Assembly: GCA_963851325.1 (NCBI GenBank)
Contig: CAWKOR010000001.1
Location: 4,216,001 to 4,280,000 of the forward strand
DNA length: 64,000 nt
Source: DATGKG01 sp963851325
Lineage (GTDB): Bacteria > Desulfobacterota > Binatia > Binatales > Binataceae
Reading direction: 5' to 3'
Shown here one piece after another: positions 32,676 to 40,418 of this stretch (positions are counted from its first letter, which is position 1; every line of letters starts with the position of its first letter). The notes below the pieces were generated by a model. That model made no database searches, had not been told where the DNA came from, and saw only the letters and a program-made list of their open reading frames with translations. The translations under genes and the position numbers were made by a program.

Positions 32676-33232
32676 ACCGGAAGATGCTCCCGATGGGCAT
32701 TGATCGAAGCGCTCGCGGTTTCGCTGACTGCACGCTTCATAACGGTGAGAGACACCAGGACAATCGCGGCGGTGAGTAAAATGGTGAACCAAATCATGGC
32801 ACGGATGCGGCTGAGCATCGAGTTCAGCCGCTCCACCGTGAACGGCTCTCCGTCGCCATGCGCGGCAACTTCCTCCTGCCGCCCGATCCGAAACGCCAGC
32901 CCGAACGTGATGTAGGTCTGGACGAAGATGAGCAAGAACGCCAGCCCCAGCTTCAGCGACAGCGCAGCCCAGATGTGGCTGAAGTATTCGAACTTCATCT
33001 CGGCTTTGACGTCGGTCAGACGCATTGCCCCGGTGATGACGACGATGCCGAGCATCGCAATCGTGAACGGATTGTAGAATTTGAATCCGGTGATGAGCGC
33101 CGCCCGGCGCCGAGATTCATCACCCGCCTGCTCCGCAACCGGCAACAACATATAGATCACCGCGAACTGCGCGCCGAAATACGCAGACATCGCGAGGATG
33201 TGGACCCAGATCAGGATGTTGGCGCTATCCAT
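32585..33232 (-). CDS. Four-helix integral membrane protein (DUF2269/CopD-like)
   Basis: A 215-residue protein with about four membrane helices: ILIWVHILAMSAYFGAQFAV, FTIAMLGIVVITGAMRL, a third near LGLAFLLIFVQTYITFGLAF and a fourth MIWFTILLTAAIVLVSLTVM. Conserved Trp/His in the first helix resembles CopD/DUF2269-type proteins. Function unknown. The C-terminal ~30 residues are encoded antisense to the small paralogue 2 gene and look unstructured. Confidence 0.75.
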   Translation of the reverse strand: MDSANILIWVHILAMSAYFGAQFAVIYMLLPVAEQAGDESRRRAALITGFKFYNPFTIAMLGIVVITGAMRLTDVKAEMKFEYFSHIWAALSLKLGLAFLLIFVQTYITFGLAFRIGRQEEVAAHGDGEPFTVERLNSMLSRIRAMIWFTILLTAAIVLVSLTVMKRAVSETASASINAHREHLPVQTNPNSEVTIQASVRNPNTTPGSSLSIAY

Positions 33233-33287
33233 GAAATTGCCGAACTAGTTCGAGTATCGGAGTCGCGCCGCCACCGCAAGATGTCGG

Positions 33288-34646
33288 CTAATCACGCGGA
33301 TCGAAATCGAGCACGTTGGTGCGCGCCAGTTGCGAATACCAGCGTCCGCTTTCCTTGATGATGCGCTGCTGGGTCTCGAAATCGCAGTAAACGATTCCGA
33401 AGCGCTGCTGGAAGCCCTCGGCCCATTCGAAGTTGTCGGTGAACGTCCACAGGAAGTAGCCGCGCACATCGGCGCCCTTCTCGATCGCGCGTCCCATCTC
33501 GGAGATGTATCCGCGCAGGAAGCGGATGCGGCGCGGGTCGCGAACCACGCCGTCGGCATCGGGCTTCTCGCCGTATGATGCGCCGTTTTCGGTGACGTAG
33601 ATCGGCATCTTCGGATAGTCGTGCGCGATGCGCAGGATCATTTCGGACAGCGCCCGCGGATAAACCTCCCAGCCGAAATCGGTCAGCTCGTTTTCCTCGC
33701 CATGATATGCCGGCCGCGTGCCCATCATGGTGTCGTGCGGGTCGTGTGCAATCGTCATCCGCGTATAAAGGTTGATGCCGATGAAATCGAGCGGCGCCTT
33801 CACCAGCTCCATGTCACCAGGCCGCACGTCGAGCCACTCCTCCTCGGTGCCTTCGAGGAAGATTTTCGGATAGCGGCCCTCCATCGCGGTCTCGAGGAAC
33901 CAGACGTTGTTGAAGCGATGGTAGCGCTCGGCGGCCTCGCGATCCTCGACGGAATCGGTCTTGGGGAAAACCGGCTGCATGCTGAACGCGGTGCCGACCA
34001 TCTCCGGCTTGGTGTTGGCGCGGATCGCGCGAACGCCCAACCCCTGCGCCAAATTGACCACATGGCCGGCCTTCATCGCGAGTTTGCGATTCTGAATTCC
34101 CGGCGCGTGGATGCCGAACATGTAGCCCAGCACCGTGAAGATCCACGGCTCATTGAACGCCATCCAATGCTTGACGCGATCGCCGAAGTGCTTCGCGCAT
34201 ATGGCGGCGTAGTCGGCGAAGTGGCGCGCGACATCGCGATTGGTCCATCCGCCGAGATCCTCGAGCACCTGCGGCAGGTCCCAATGATAGAGCGTCACGA
34301 ACGGCTGGATGTTGTGCTTCAGCAGCTCGTCGATGACTCGATTATAGAAGTCGATGCCTTTCTGGTTGGCCTCGCCCTTTCCATGCGGAACGATGCGCGG
34401 CCATGCGAGCGAGATACGCGCGGCATTGAGCCCCAGGTCCGCCATCATCGCGATGTCTTCCCGATAGCGATGGTAGAAATCGCATGCGACGTCGCCGGTA
34501 TCACCATGCTTGATTTTGCCCGGCGTGTGCGAAAAGCGGTCCCAGATCGACTCGCCCTTGCCGTCCGCATCGTGCGCGCCTTCAATCTGATACGACGCGC
34601 TGGCGGTGCCCCACAAGAAGTTCTTCGGAAACGTGATCGAAGCCAT
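33288..34646 (-). CDS. GH1 beta-glucosidase
   Basis: A 452-residue family 1 glycoside hydrolase. N-terminal FPKNFLWGTASASYQIEGA, acid/base Glu in FNEPWIF (near 165), nucleophile Glu in IYVTENGAS (near 352), and the C-terminal YFLWTFTDNFEWAEGFQQRF signature. It hydrolyses beta-linked glucosides in the cytoplasm, since no signal peptide is present. Length and motifs are standard. Monocistronic. Confidence 0.95.
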   Translation of the reverse strand: MASITFPKNFLWGTASASYQIEGAHDADGKGESIWDRFSHTPGKIKHGDTGDVACDFYHRYREDIAMMADLGLNAARISLAWPRIVPHGKGEANQKGIDFYNRVIDELLKHNIQPFVTLYHWDLPQVLEDLGGWTNRDVARHFADYAAICAKHFGDRVKHWMAFNEPWIFTVLGYMFGIHAPGIQNRKLAMKAGHVVNLAQGLGVRAIRANTKPEMVGTAFSMQPVFPKTDSVEDREAAERYHRFNNVWFLETAMEGRYPKIFLEGTEEEWLDVRPGDMELVKAPLDFIGINLYTRMTIAHDPHDTMMGTRPAYHGEENELTDFGWEVYPRALSEMILRIAHDYPKMPIYVTENGASYGEKPDADGVVRDPRRIRFLRGYISEMGRAIEKGADVRGYFLWTFTDNFEWAEGFQQRFGIVYCDFETQQRIIKESGRWYSQLARTNVLDFDPRD

Positions 34647-34747
34647 ACGCGTTTATATCTGCGTGTGCAGCGCTATGGAAACACGTCAGCGTTGCGGTTG
34701 ATCGCGCGCCGGTCTGATCGCAATTCTAGACCAGGAGGTTGCCGAAA

Positions 34748-36193
34748 ATGGGCGCGAATGAAATCTGCCAGATGAGCGCGGTCGATTTGGCCGCGCAGAT
34801 CCGTACCAGGCAGCTCTCCCCAGTTGAGGTAGTGGATGCAGTGCTGGCGCGGATGGAACGCCTCGAACCGCATCTGCACGCGTTCTGCACCCCGACGCCG
34901 AATCTCGCGCGTGCGGAGGCGAAACGCGTCGAACAAGGCATCATGCGTGGCGGCGCGGTCGGACCACTCGCGGGCGTTCCGGTGAGCATCAAGGATCTCA
35001 TTTTCACCAAGGGCATCCGCACCGTCTCGGGCTGCGTCGCGTATCGCGACTTCGTTCCTGACGAGGACGACATCGTGGTGGAGCGGCTCAAGGCGGCGGG
35101 CGCGATCATCCTCGGCAAGACCAACGTCACCGAGCTCGGCTACAGCGCGGCCAGCCACAATCCGGTGTTCGAGACGACGCGCAATCCGTGGGACCTCGGG
35201 AAGACTTCCGGCGGCTCCAGCGCGGGCGCCGGCGTCGCGACTGCCACCGGAATGGGGCCGCTCGCGATCGGCAGCGACGGCGGCGGCTCGGTGCGCATTC
35301 CGGCGGCGTTCTGCGGCACCTATGGAATCAAACCTTCATTCGGGCGCATCCCGCTGTATCCCGGCGCGCGCGACGAGCGGTATCCCGGCGCGTCGGGATG
35401 GGAATCGCTCGAATGCTACGGGCCGTTGACGCGCACGGTGCGTGATAGCGCGCTGGCATTATCGATCATCACGGGTCCAGACATGCGCGATCGTCACAGC
35501 CTGCCGCGCGCCGACTTCGATTGGCTCGCATGCTGCGCAGGCGATCTGCGCGGGAAGCGCGTCGCGTTCAGCCGCGATTGGGGCTACATGGCGGTCGATC
35601 CTGAAGTGGCGGAAATCGTCGCGCGGTCGGTGCAGGTCTTCGAGCGCGATCTCGGATGTATCGTCGAAGAAGCCAGTCCCGGGTGGGAGAATCCGGCGGC
35701 GGCGTTTGCCGCGGTGATGATCGCGGAGACCGACCTGCGCGCGATGCGGGAGATGATTGCGAAGCACGGCGGCGAGATGTCCTCGCACATGGTCGAGTTG
35801 ATGACGCATCCGTGGAGCGCCGAGGATCTGACCAGCGCGAACATCGCGCGCAAGGCCGCGGTAAACAAGATGGCGCGGCTGATGTCGCGCCACGATCTCC
35901 TGCTCACGCCGACTGCGTCGGTCGCCGCGTTTCCGATTCATATGCAGGGCCCCGACAAAATCGCGGGCCGCTATGTGCGCCCCGAGAGCTTCATCGGATT
36001 TACTTTCCCGCTCAACTTCACCGGGCAGCCCGCGGCATCGGTGCCGTGCGGCTTCACCCGCGACGGCTTGCCGGTGGGCTTGCAGATCATCGGACGTCAC
36101 CTCGACGATGCGATGGTGTTGCGCGCTTCCGCCGCGTTCGAAGCGGCGGCGCCATGGGCAGATCTGTGGCCGCCCACTGTTACAAAGCTTTGA
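34748..36193 (+). CDS. Amidase-signature family amidase
   Basis: A 481-residue serine amidase with the full Ser-cisSer-Lys triad: K82 (VSIKDLIF), S157 (TSGGSSAG) and nucleophile S181 (GSDGGGSVRIPA). The spacing equals that of GatA. It lacks gatB/gatC neighbours, and the C-terminus (GQPAASVPCGFTRDGLPVGL) is typical of stand-alone amidases, so a catabolic amide hydrolase is more likely than Glu-tRNA amidotransferase. AGGAGG lies nine bases before the ATG at 34748. Confidence 0.92.
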   Translation: MGANEICQMSAVDLAAQIRTRQLSPVEVVDAVLARMERLEPHLHAFCTPTPNLARAEAKRVEQGIMRGGAVGPLAGVPVSIKDLIFTKGIRTVSGCVAYRDFVPDEDDIVVERLKAAGAIILGKTNVTELGYSAASHNPVFETTRNPWDLGKTSGGSSAGAGVATATGMGPLAIGSDGGGSVRIPAAFCGTYGIKPSFGRIPLYPGARDERYPGASGWESLECYGPLTRTVRDSALALSIITGPDMRDRHSLPRADFDWLACCAGDLRGKRVAFSRDWGYMAVDPEVAEIVARSVQVFERDLGCIVEEASPGWENPAAAFAAVMIAETDLRAMREMIAKHGGEMSSHMVELMTHPWSAEDLTSANIARKAAVNKMARLMSRHDLLLTPTASVAAFPIHMQGPDKIAGRYVRPESFIGFTFPLNFTGQPAASVPCGFTRDGLPVGLQIIGRHLDDAMVLRASAAFEAAAPWADLWPPTVTKL

Positions 36194-36226
36194 TTGGACA
36201 AGGCCCTCGCTAACGCAGAATTTCCT

Positions 36227-36324
36227 GGTAGGGGCGGTTCGCGAACCGCCCGCAGCGATGTCAGTGACGGGAGGATCTTTGCGGTTGCGCTATCGTTGCG
36301 GGTCGTTTGCGAACGACCCCTACC
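36227..36324. repeat. 98-bp nested palindromic element
   Basis: Outer arms GGTAGGGG and CCCCTACC face each other. Each end is itself a hairpin: GGGCGGTTCGCGAACCGCCC (36232-36251) and GGGTCGTTTGCGAACGACCC (36300-36319). A ~48-base core separates them. The layout resembles REP/BIME or small MITE-like elements. It lies between two convergent genes. Confidence 0.75.
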
Positions 36325-36367
36325 CGGAATCACAATCGCGGTTTTAGGTGACCGATCCCCGTACGGA

Positions 36368-36402
36368 AGAGTGGCACGAGGTCGGTGACCTCGCGCCACT
36401 CT
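36368..36402. terminator. Long hairpin between convergent genes (possible bidirectional terminator)
   Basis: Arms AGAGTGGC-A-CGAGGTC and GACCTCG-C-GCCACTCT pair over 15 positions with one A/C mismatch and a GGT loop. It lies 20 bases beyond the amidohydrolase stop. No T-run follows on either side, so intrinsic termination is uncertain. Confidence 0.5.
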
Positions 36403-36422
36403 ATCGGTCGCAGAATTAGTGA

Positions 36423-38150
36423 CTAGGCGTGGCCGTGGCGAAGCAGCTTGCCGGGCGTCGCGCCGGTGCACTGATCTTCGCAGAACGTCTCGACCCCATT
36501 TACGATGATCGAGCGGTAGCCCTTCGCGCGCTGAACCCGGCGCCATTCGCCGCCCGGCAGGTCATGCGTCACTTCGCCGACCCAGTCCGGCTCGATGTCG
36601 AGGCGCTTGAGGTCATACACCACCACGTCGGCCGCCGCGCCCTCGCGCAGGATGCCGCGGTCCTTGAAGCCTGCCGCATGCGCGGGGAGCGCCGAGAGGC
36701 GATAGTGCGCCTCCTCGAGCGAGACGCGATTTTCGTCGCGCACCATCCAGCGCAGGAAGTCGGTAGTGAACGCGCCGCCGGTGAAGAACTTGGTGTGCGC
36801 GCCGCCGTCCGATACGCCCGGGAACGTGAACTCCGATTTGTTGATGATCTCGGCGTTGTACTCAGCGTTGAACTGCGGGATCGCCTGTTTGAACTCCGCC
36901 TTCAGGTCGGTGGCGAGCGACAGATCGATCATCACATCGACTGGATGCTTGCCTTCTTCCTGCGCGATCTGCCCCAAGGTCTTGCCGACGTACTTTTCAA
37001 GCTCGGGCTTGTCCTCGACCCATGACACGATGAGCTTGACCAGACGCCCGCCGATGCCCGGAGCGATCTTGTCGAGAATGGCCATCTGCTCATCGCTCTT
37101 GACCGCGGCGCGCATGGTGGGGTCTTTCATCTTCGCGGTCTTCTCTTCCTTGGTGCCGATGGTCATGTCGCGCCACGCCGGCGAGGAATCGTACAAGTTC
37201 CAATTCTCGAGGGTGAAAGAAAATCCGCTGCGGATGGTGCCGGCCTGGCCAAAAATTGGCAGCCCCTTCTCGCGGGCCTTATGCAGCCAGTCGAGGCTCT
37301 TGCGATGCACCTCGGGATTCCTCGTGGCCGCGGTGATCGCCTGGAACAGGATCGGGCGCTTCGCGGTCGCGGCCAGCTTCTCGACAAAAGCCAAATCATC
37401 TTTGATGTGGCCGGTCGCCTGCGTGATCTCGATGAAGCCTTCGTCGCGCTCGGCCAGCACGCGCGCGAGATTGAGGATGTCCTCGTCGCACATCGTGTCG
37501 GTCACCATCGGCTGGCCGTCGTAGTCCGCCTGCGCCGAATGCTTGCCGAGACGCTGAATCGAGAATCCGCACAGCCCGGCGTCCATGCCTTCGTTCAGCA
37601 GGCGGCGCATCTCGGCGCGCTCGGCCTCGGTCGCGGGGCGCGTCTTGGCAGCTTCGAGTCCCATCACGTAGATCATCAGCGATGCGGTCGGCATGTACTG
37701 GATGCAGTTGATGCCCTTGGGCGCACGCTGCAATGAATCGAGGTACTGCGGGATGGTCTCCCAATCCCACGTCATGCCCTGCTGCATCGACGCGTAAGGA
37801 ATCGCTTCGGTGCGCGTCATCATCAGCATCGAGCGGTCGCGACCTTCCGGCTTGACCGGCGCGAAGCCGAAACCGCAGTTACCGAGCACGACGGAGGTGA
37901 CGCCGTGGTAGCCGGAAATCGTGCACCATGGATCCCAACGGATTTGGGCGTCGTAGTGAGTGTGGAGATCGACGAAGCCGGGAGCGACGATGAGCCCGTC
38001 GGCGTCGATGGTCTTTTTGGCGAAGCCGGGAGCGCGTCCGCCGATTTGCGCGATCTTGCCGTCCTTGATGTAGACGTCGCCCTGATAGCGCGGGACGCGG
38101 GTGCCGTCGACGATGGTGCCGCCTTTAATTTGGAGATCGATATCCGCCAC
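36423..38150 (-). CDS. D-aminoacylase / N-acyl-D-amino-acid deacylase-type amidohydrolase
   Basis: A 575-residue COG3653-type amidohydrolase. N-terminal GGTIVDGTRVPRYQGDVYIK, metal ligands H63 and H65 in FVDLHTHYD, then GYHGVTSVVLGNCGFGFAPV and a C-terminal SDGGAHTKFFTGGAFTTDFL with LSALPAHAAGFKDRG. These enzymes hydrolyse N-acyl-D-amino acids or related cyclic amides with zinc. No signal peptide. It converges with the amidase gene across palindromic DNA. Confidence 0.9.
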   Translation of the reverse strand: MADIDLQIKGGTIVDGTRVPRYQGDVYIKDGKIAQIGGRAPGFAKKTIDADGLIVAPGFVDLHTHYDAQIRWDPWCTISGYHGVTSVVLGNCGFGFAPVKPEGRDRSMLMMTRTEAIPYASMQQGMTWDWETIPQYLDSLQRAPKGINCIQYMPTASLMIYVMGLEAAKTRPATEAERAEMRRLLNEGMDAGLCGFSIQRLGKHSAQADYDGQPMVTDTMCDEDILNLARVLAERDEGFIEITQATGHIKDDLAFVEKLAATAKRPILFQAITAATRNPEVHRKSLDWLHKAREKGLPIFGQAGTIRSGFSFTLENWNLYDSSPAWRDMTIGTKEEKTAKMKDPTMRAAVKSDEQMAILDKIAPGIGGRLVKLIVSWVEDKPELEKYVGKTLGQIAQEEGKHPVDVMIDLSLATDLKAEFKQAIPQFNAEYNAEIINKSEFTFPGVSDGGAHTKFFTGGAFTTDFLRWMVRDENRVSLEEAHYRLSALPAHAAGFKDRGILREGAAADVVVYDLKRLDIEPDWVGEVTHDLPGGEWRRVQRAKGYRSIIVNGVETFCEDQCTGATPGKLLRHGHA

Positions 38151-38170
38151 TTTGGTTTCTCCTTTATTTT

Positions 38171-38236
38171 CCCTCGACTCCGCTGGCGCTCCGCCTCGGG
38201 GCGGCTACACCGCGGCGCCTTCGCGCCCCCTTCGGG
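38171..38236 (-). repeat. Dispersed palindromic repeat, copy B (reverse orientation)
   Basis: On the minus strand it reads CCCGAAGGGGGCGCGAAGGC at one end and CAGCGGAGTCGAGGG at the other, about 66 bases in all. It is highly similar to copy C at 53099-53163 and to the ends of copy A at 2679-2785. It lies just upstream of the amidohydrolase start. Confidence 0.75.
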
Positions 38237-38375
38237 AATAGCGCGGAAGCGTAATGCCTAATGAGATCAGCCTGAAATGCTTATACAACTTTCGCCGAAT
38301 TCCAACAAACCGATCGGTATGGAATTTGGCTGACCGGTTCAATCATCCGAGTACAATCGGTAAAGGTATCGCGTT

Positions 38376-38867
38376 ATGCCAATCGAGTTTCGCGGCGTCG
38401 ATCACATCTACCTGACCGTCTCCGATTTCCGTCGTTCCGAGGAGTTCTACGATCGCGCTCTGCGCGCGCTCGGGTTTCATCGTGGCGATGCGCCCATCGG
38501 CGGCGACCCGCATCGCCACTACTACTGCCGCGAGTTCCAGATCTCGATTCGTCCGGCGCGCAGTTCGGCGTCGCACGATCCCTATGCTCCCGGCTTGCAT
38601 CATCTATGTATGCGCGTAGCCGACCGCGATGCCGTCGATGCGGCCGCTCAGGCACTGAAGTCCGTCGGCGTCGAGGTCGAGGGTCCGAAGCTCTGGCCTG
38701 AGTACCTGCCCGACTACTACGCGCTGTTCTTCCGCGACCCCGATGGAATCAGGCTCGAAATCGTCAACCACATGGAGCGGCGCAAGCAGATGGCGGCGCG
38801 ATGGGACGAGCTGGAGGGCTTCGAAAATCCGGTCGCGCGGTCGCTCGCGAAGGAGCATGGACGATGA
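38376..38867 (+). CDS. VOC (glyoxalase/dioxygenase) family protein
   Basis: A 163-residue two-module vicinal-oxygen-chelate protein: GVDHIYLTVSDFRRSEEFYD with a metal-ligand His in the first strand, GLHHLCMRVADRDAVDAAAQ, and the closing FFRDPDGIRLEIVNH (metal Glu). This pattern matches metal-dependent glyoxalase/bleomycin-resistance-like enzymes. Substrate unknown. Its stop overlaps the next gene's start by four bases (ATGA). Confidence 0.88.
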   Translation: MPIEFRGVDHIYLTVSDFRRSEEFYDRALRALGFHRGDAPIGGDPHRHYYCREFQISIRPARSSASHDPYAPGLHHLCMRVADRDAVDAAAQALKSVGVEVEGPKLWPEYLPDYYALFFRDPDGIRLEIVNHMERRKQMAARWDELEGFENPVARSLAKEHGR

Positions 38868-39202
38868 CTCTGAAGCTCCGCCGCATCGTCATCTTCACCA
38901 ACCGGATGGAAGTGCTGACGGCGTTCTATCGCGATGTCATCGGGCTCGACTTGAAGGTGAACGATTCGGGGTGGAAGGAATTCGATGCGGGTGCCGTCGT
39001 CATCGCGCTGCACAACGGCACCTCGGAGGTCGGGCGGCGTCCGCCGAAGCTGGTCTTCTATTCCAGCGACGTGGCCGGCACGCGCGAGATGCTGATCCAG
39101 CGCGGCGCGAAGATGGGCAAGGTCAAATCCGGGTCTGGCCTCGATCTTTGCGAGGGCAAGGATCCGGATGGCAATCCCTTCCAGCTTTCGAATCGGGAGT
39201 GA
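38864..39202 (+). CDS. VOC (glyoxalase-like) family protein
   Basis: A 112-residue VOC protein: RRIVIFTNRMEVLTAFYRDV, GLDLKVNDSGWKEFDAG, KLVFYSSDVAGTREMLIQRG and DLCEGKDPDGNPFQLSNRE. The first-strand metal His is replaced (IVIF), so a metal-independent or non-catalytic role is possible. ATG at 38864 overlaps the upstream stop, so the two VOC genes are translationally coupled. Confidence 0.82.
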   Translation: MTLKLRRIVIFTNRMEVLTAFYRDVIGLDLKVNDSGWKEFDAGAVVIALHNGTSEVGRRPPKLVFYSSDVAGTREMLIQRGAKMGKVKSGSGLDLCEGKDPDGNPFQLSNRE

Positions 39203-39210
39203 GACCCAAC

Positions 39211-39398
39211 CCCTAGCCCCTTCCCCTGCTGGGAAGGGGGACCGGAACAGAAACCATTCGGTCATAAAGGGCAGCCTCGATCTTCACTGATTCCCTTCCG
39301 AGCAGGGGAAAGGGGGATCGGAACGGGAACCATCGGTCATAGATGGCACCTTCGACCTTTCTGATTCCCCTTTCCAGCAGGGGAAGGGGTTAGGGGTT
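39211..39398. repeat. Inverted-repeat-flanked tandem repeat
   Basis: A ~21-bp inverted repeat (CCCCTAGCCCCTTCCCCTGCT on the left, the complement of AGCAGGGGAAGGGGTTAGGGG on the right, one mismatch) encloses two imperfect ~70-bp tandem units. The units (about 39231-39299 and 39306-39375) each contain GGGAAGGGGGA, CGGAAC, CGGTCATA, CGA and CTGATTCCC. The right flank GGGGTTAGGTCTGCGG recurs at 61427-61442. Confidence 0.75.
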
Positions 39399-39419
39399 AG
39401 GTCTGCGGACGCTGCGGAG

Positions 39420-40316
39420 CTACCGCCTCCTCGCCGCGAGCGCCTTCGCACGTCGTCGCTGATGACGATTGCCCGTAAACATTGAACTTAATGGGTTTGC
39501 TTTTGCGTTTTCAGTCTCGTCGGAAATGGGATGCGAGGTGTCGGGAAGCGACATTCGAGGTCCTTCGGCAGCCTCAGGACCACTTCTCGGCGATGCCGAG
39601 AGGTGGGTTTGCTTTTGCACTTTCGAGCCTGCCGATGGTGGCATGCGAGGTCCTTCGGCAGCCTCAGGACCACCTCTCGGCGATGCCGAGAGGTGGGTTT
39701 GTTTTTGCACTTTCGTTAGCAGCGAGGCCTCGACAATCCTGCCATTTCTCAACGCTTGCAATTCCGAGGTGGCCCGTCGAATCGCACGATCGAGACTGCC
39801 CGAATACCTGACAATCGCTCTGACGTCCCGCTCACCGGGGATCGTCGGCCTCCATAATCCGGCGCGGCGCAGCTCCTCTCGACGGGCGGTCAGCCGCTCG
39901 GCCTCGGCAGGGCTGGCCGCCGCGATGCGCTGGTTCAGCTCGCGCTCCCGATGCTGATGGTATTTGAGGGCCGCGAGATTCTCGTAACGAAGCATCGCCG
40001 CCATCCGCACATAGGATTCGGCGATGGTCGCGATGCATGCTTCCTCAAGCGGTCCGGCCGGGTTGAAGTCGGCGCGAAGGCCGTCCAGCGTTTCCTGGAA
40101 GTTCCGACGCTGTGTCGGAGTCCATCGTTGCTGCGCCGCGAAGAATCCATGCTTGATGCCATTGCGCGCCACCTTGGCCTTTCCCGCGGCAGTTCGCGGG
40201 CCGGTCGAGTGCGCGGCGTTGCGTCGATTGGCCTCGATGCGGCGTGGGGTGAGAACGAGCGAACGGCGCCGCGCATTCGAAGTCGGGGAGGGGACGATAC
40301 TGGGGCTCGCTGCCAT
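39420..40316 (-). CDS. Unknown protein with RRIEANRRNA...STGPRT motif, carrying in-frame repeats
   Basis: A 298-residue basic protein. The N-terminal part has RRIEANRRNAAHSTGPRTAA, GKAKVARNGIKHGFFA, and a helical middle. This N-terminal pattern recurs in unannotated proteins of many soil bacteria, and the function is unknown. The C-terminal third contains two near-identical 30-residue units (KVQKQTHLSASPRGGPEAAE each time) encoded by a palindromic DNA repeat. A Lys/Arg-rich end follows. AGGAGG lies nine bases before the ATG. Confidence 0.65.
   Translation of the reverse strand: MAASPSIVPSPTSNARRRSLVLTPRRIEANRRNAAHSTGPRTAAGKAKVARNGIKHGFFAAQQRWTPTQRRNFQETLDGLRADFNPAGPLEEACIATIAESYVRMAAMLRYENLAALKYHQHRERELNQRIAAASPAEAERLTARREELRRAGLWRPTIPGERDVRAIVRYSGSLDRAIRRATSELQALRNGRIVEASLLTKVQKQTHLSASPRGGPEAAEGPRMPPSAGSKVQKQTHLSASPRSGPEAAEGPRMSLPDTSHPISDETENAKANPLSSMFTGNRHQRRRAKALAARRR
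39556..39715. repeat. Two copies of a 70-bp palindromic repeat inside a coding region
   Basis: Units 39556-39625 and 39646-39715 differ at only two bases and repeat with a 90-base period. Each contains the hairpin CCACCTCTCGGC-GAT-GCCGAGAGGTGG (the first copy has one T substitution). A third partial copy of the unit end (GGGTTTGCTTTTGC) occurs at 39493-39506. All are in frame with the minus-strand gene. Confidence 0.85.
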
Positions 40317-40418
40317 CGCGAATGCCTCCTTGGATAGAGCCGCAAAAACGCGCGGCCATAACCCCTTAGTATTTCCCTATGACATGCAGTTGTCTACTGC
40401 CCTTACTCGCCCCATGCC

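Noticed and set aside
34748..36193. GatA subunit of Glu-tRNA(Gln) amidotransferase
   Set aside because: Catalytic triad spacing is the same, but there is no gatB or gatC and the gene stands alone among catabolic genes.
39211..39398. Tandem repeat considered as a CRISPR array
   Set aside because: Only two imperfect ~70-bp units without regular unique spacers and no cas genes nearby. It is bounded by an inverted repeat.
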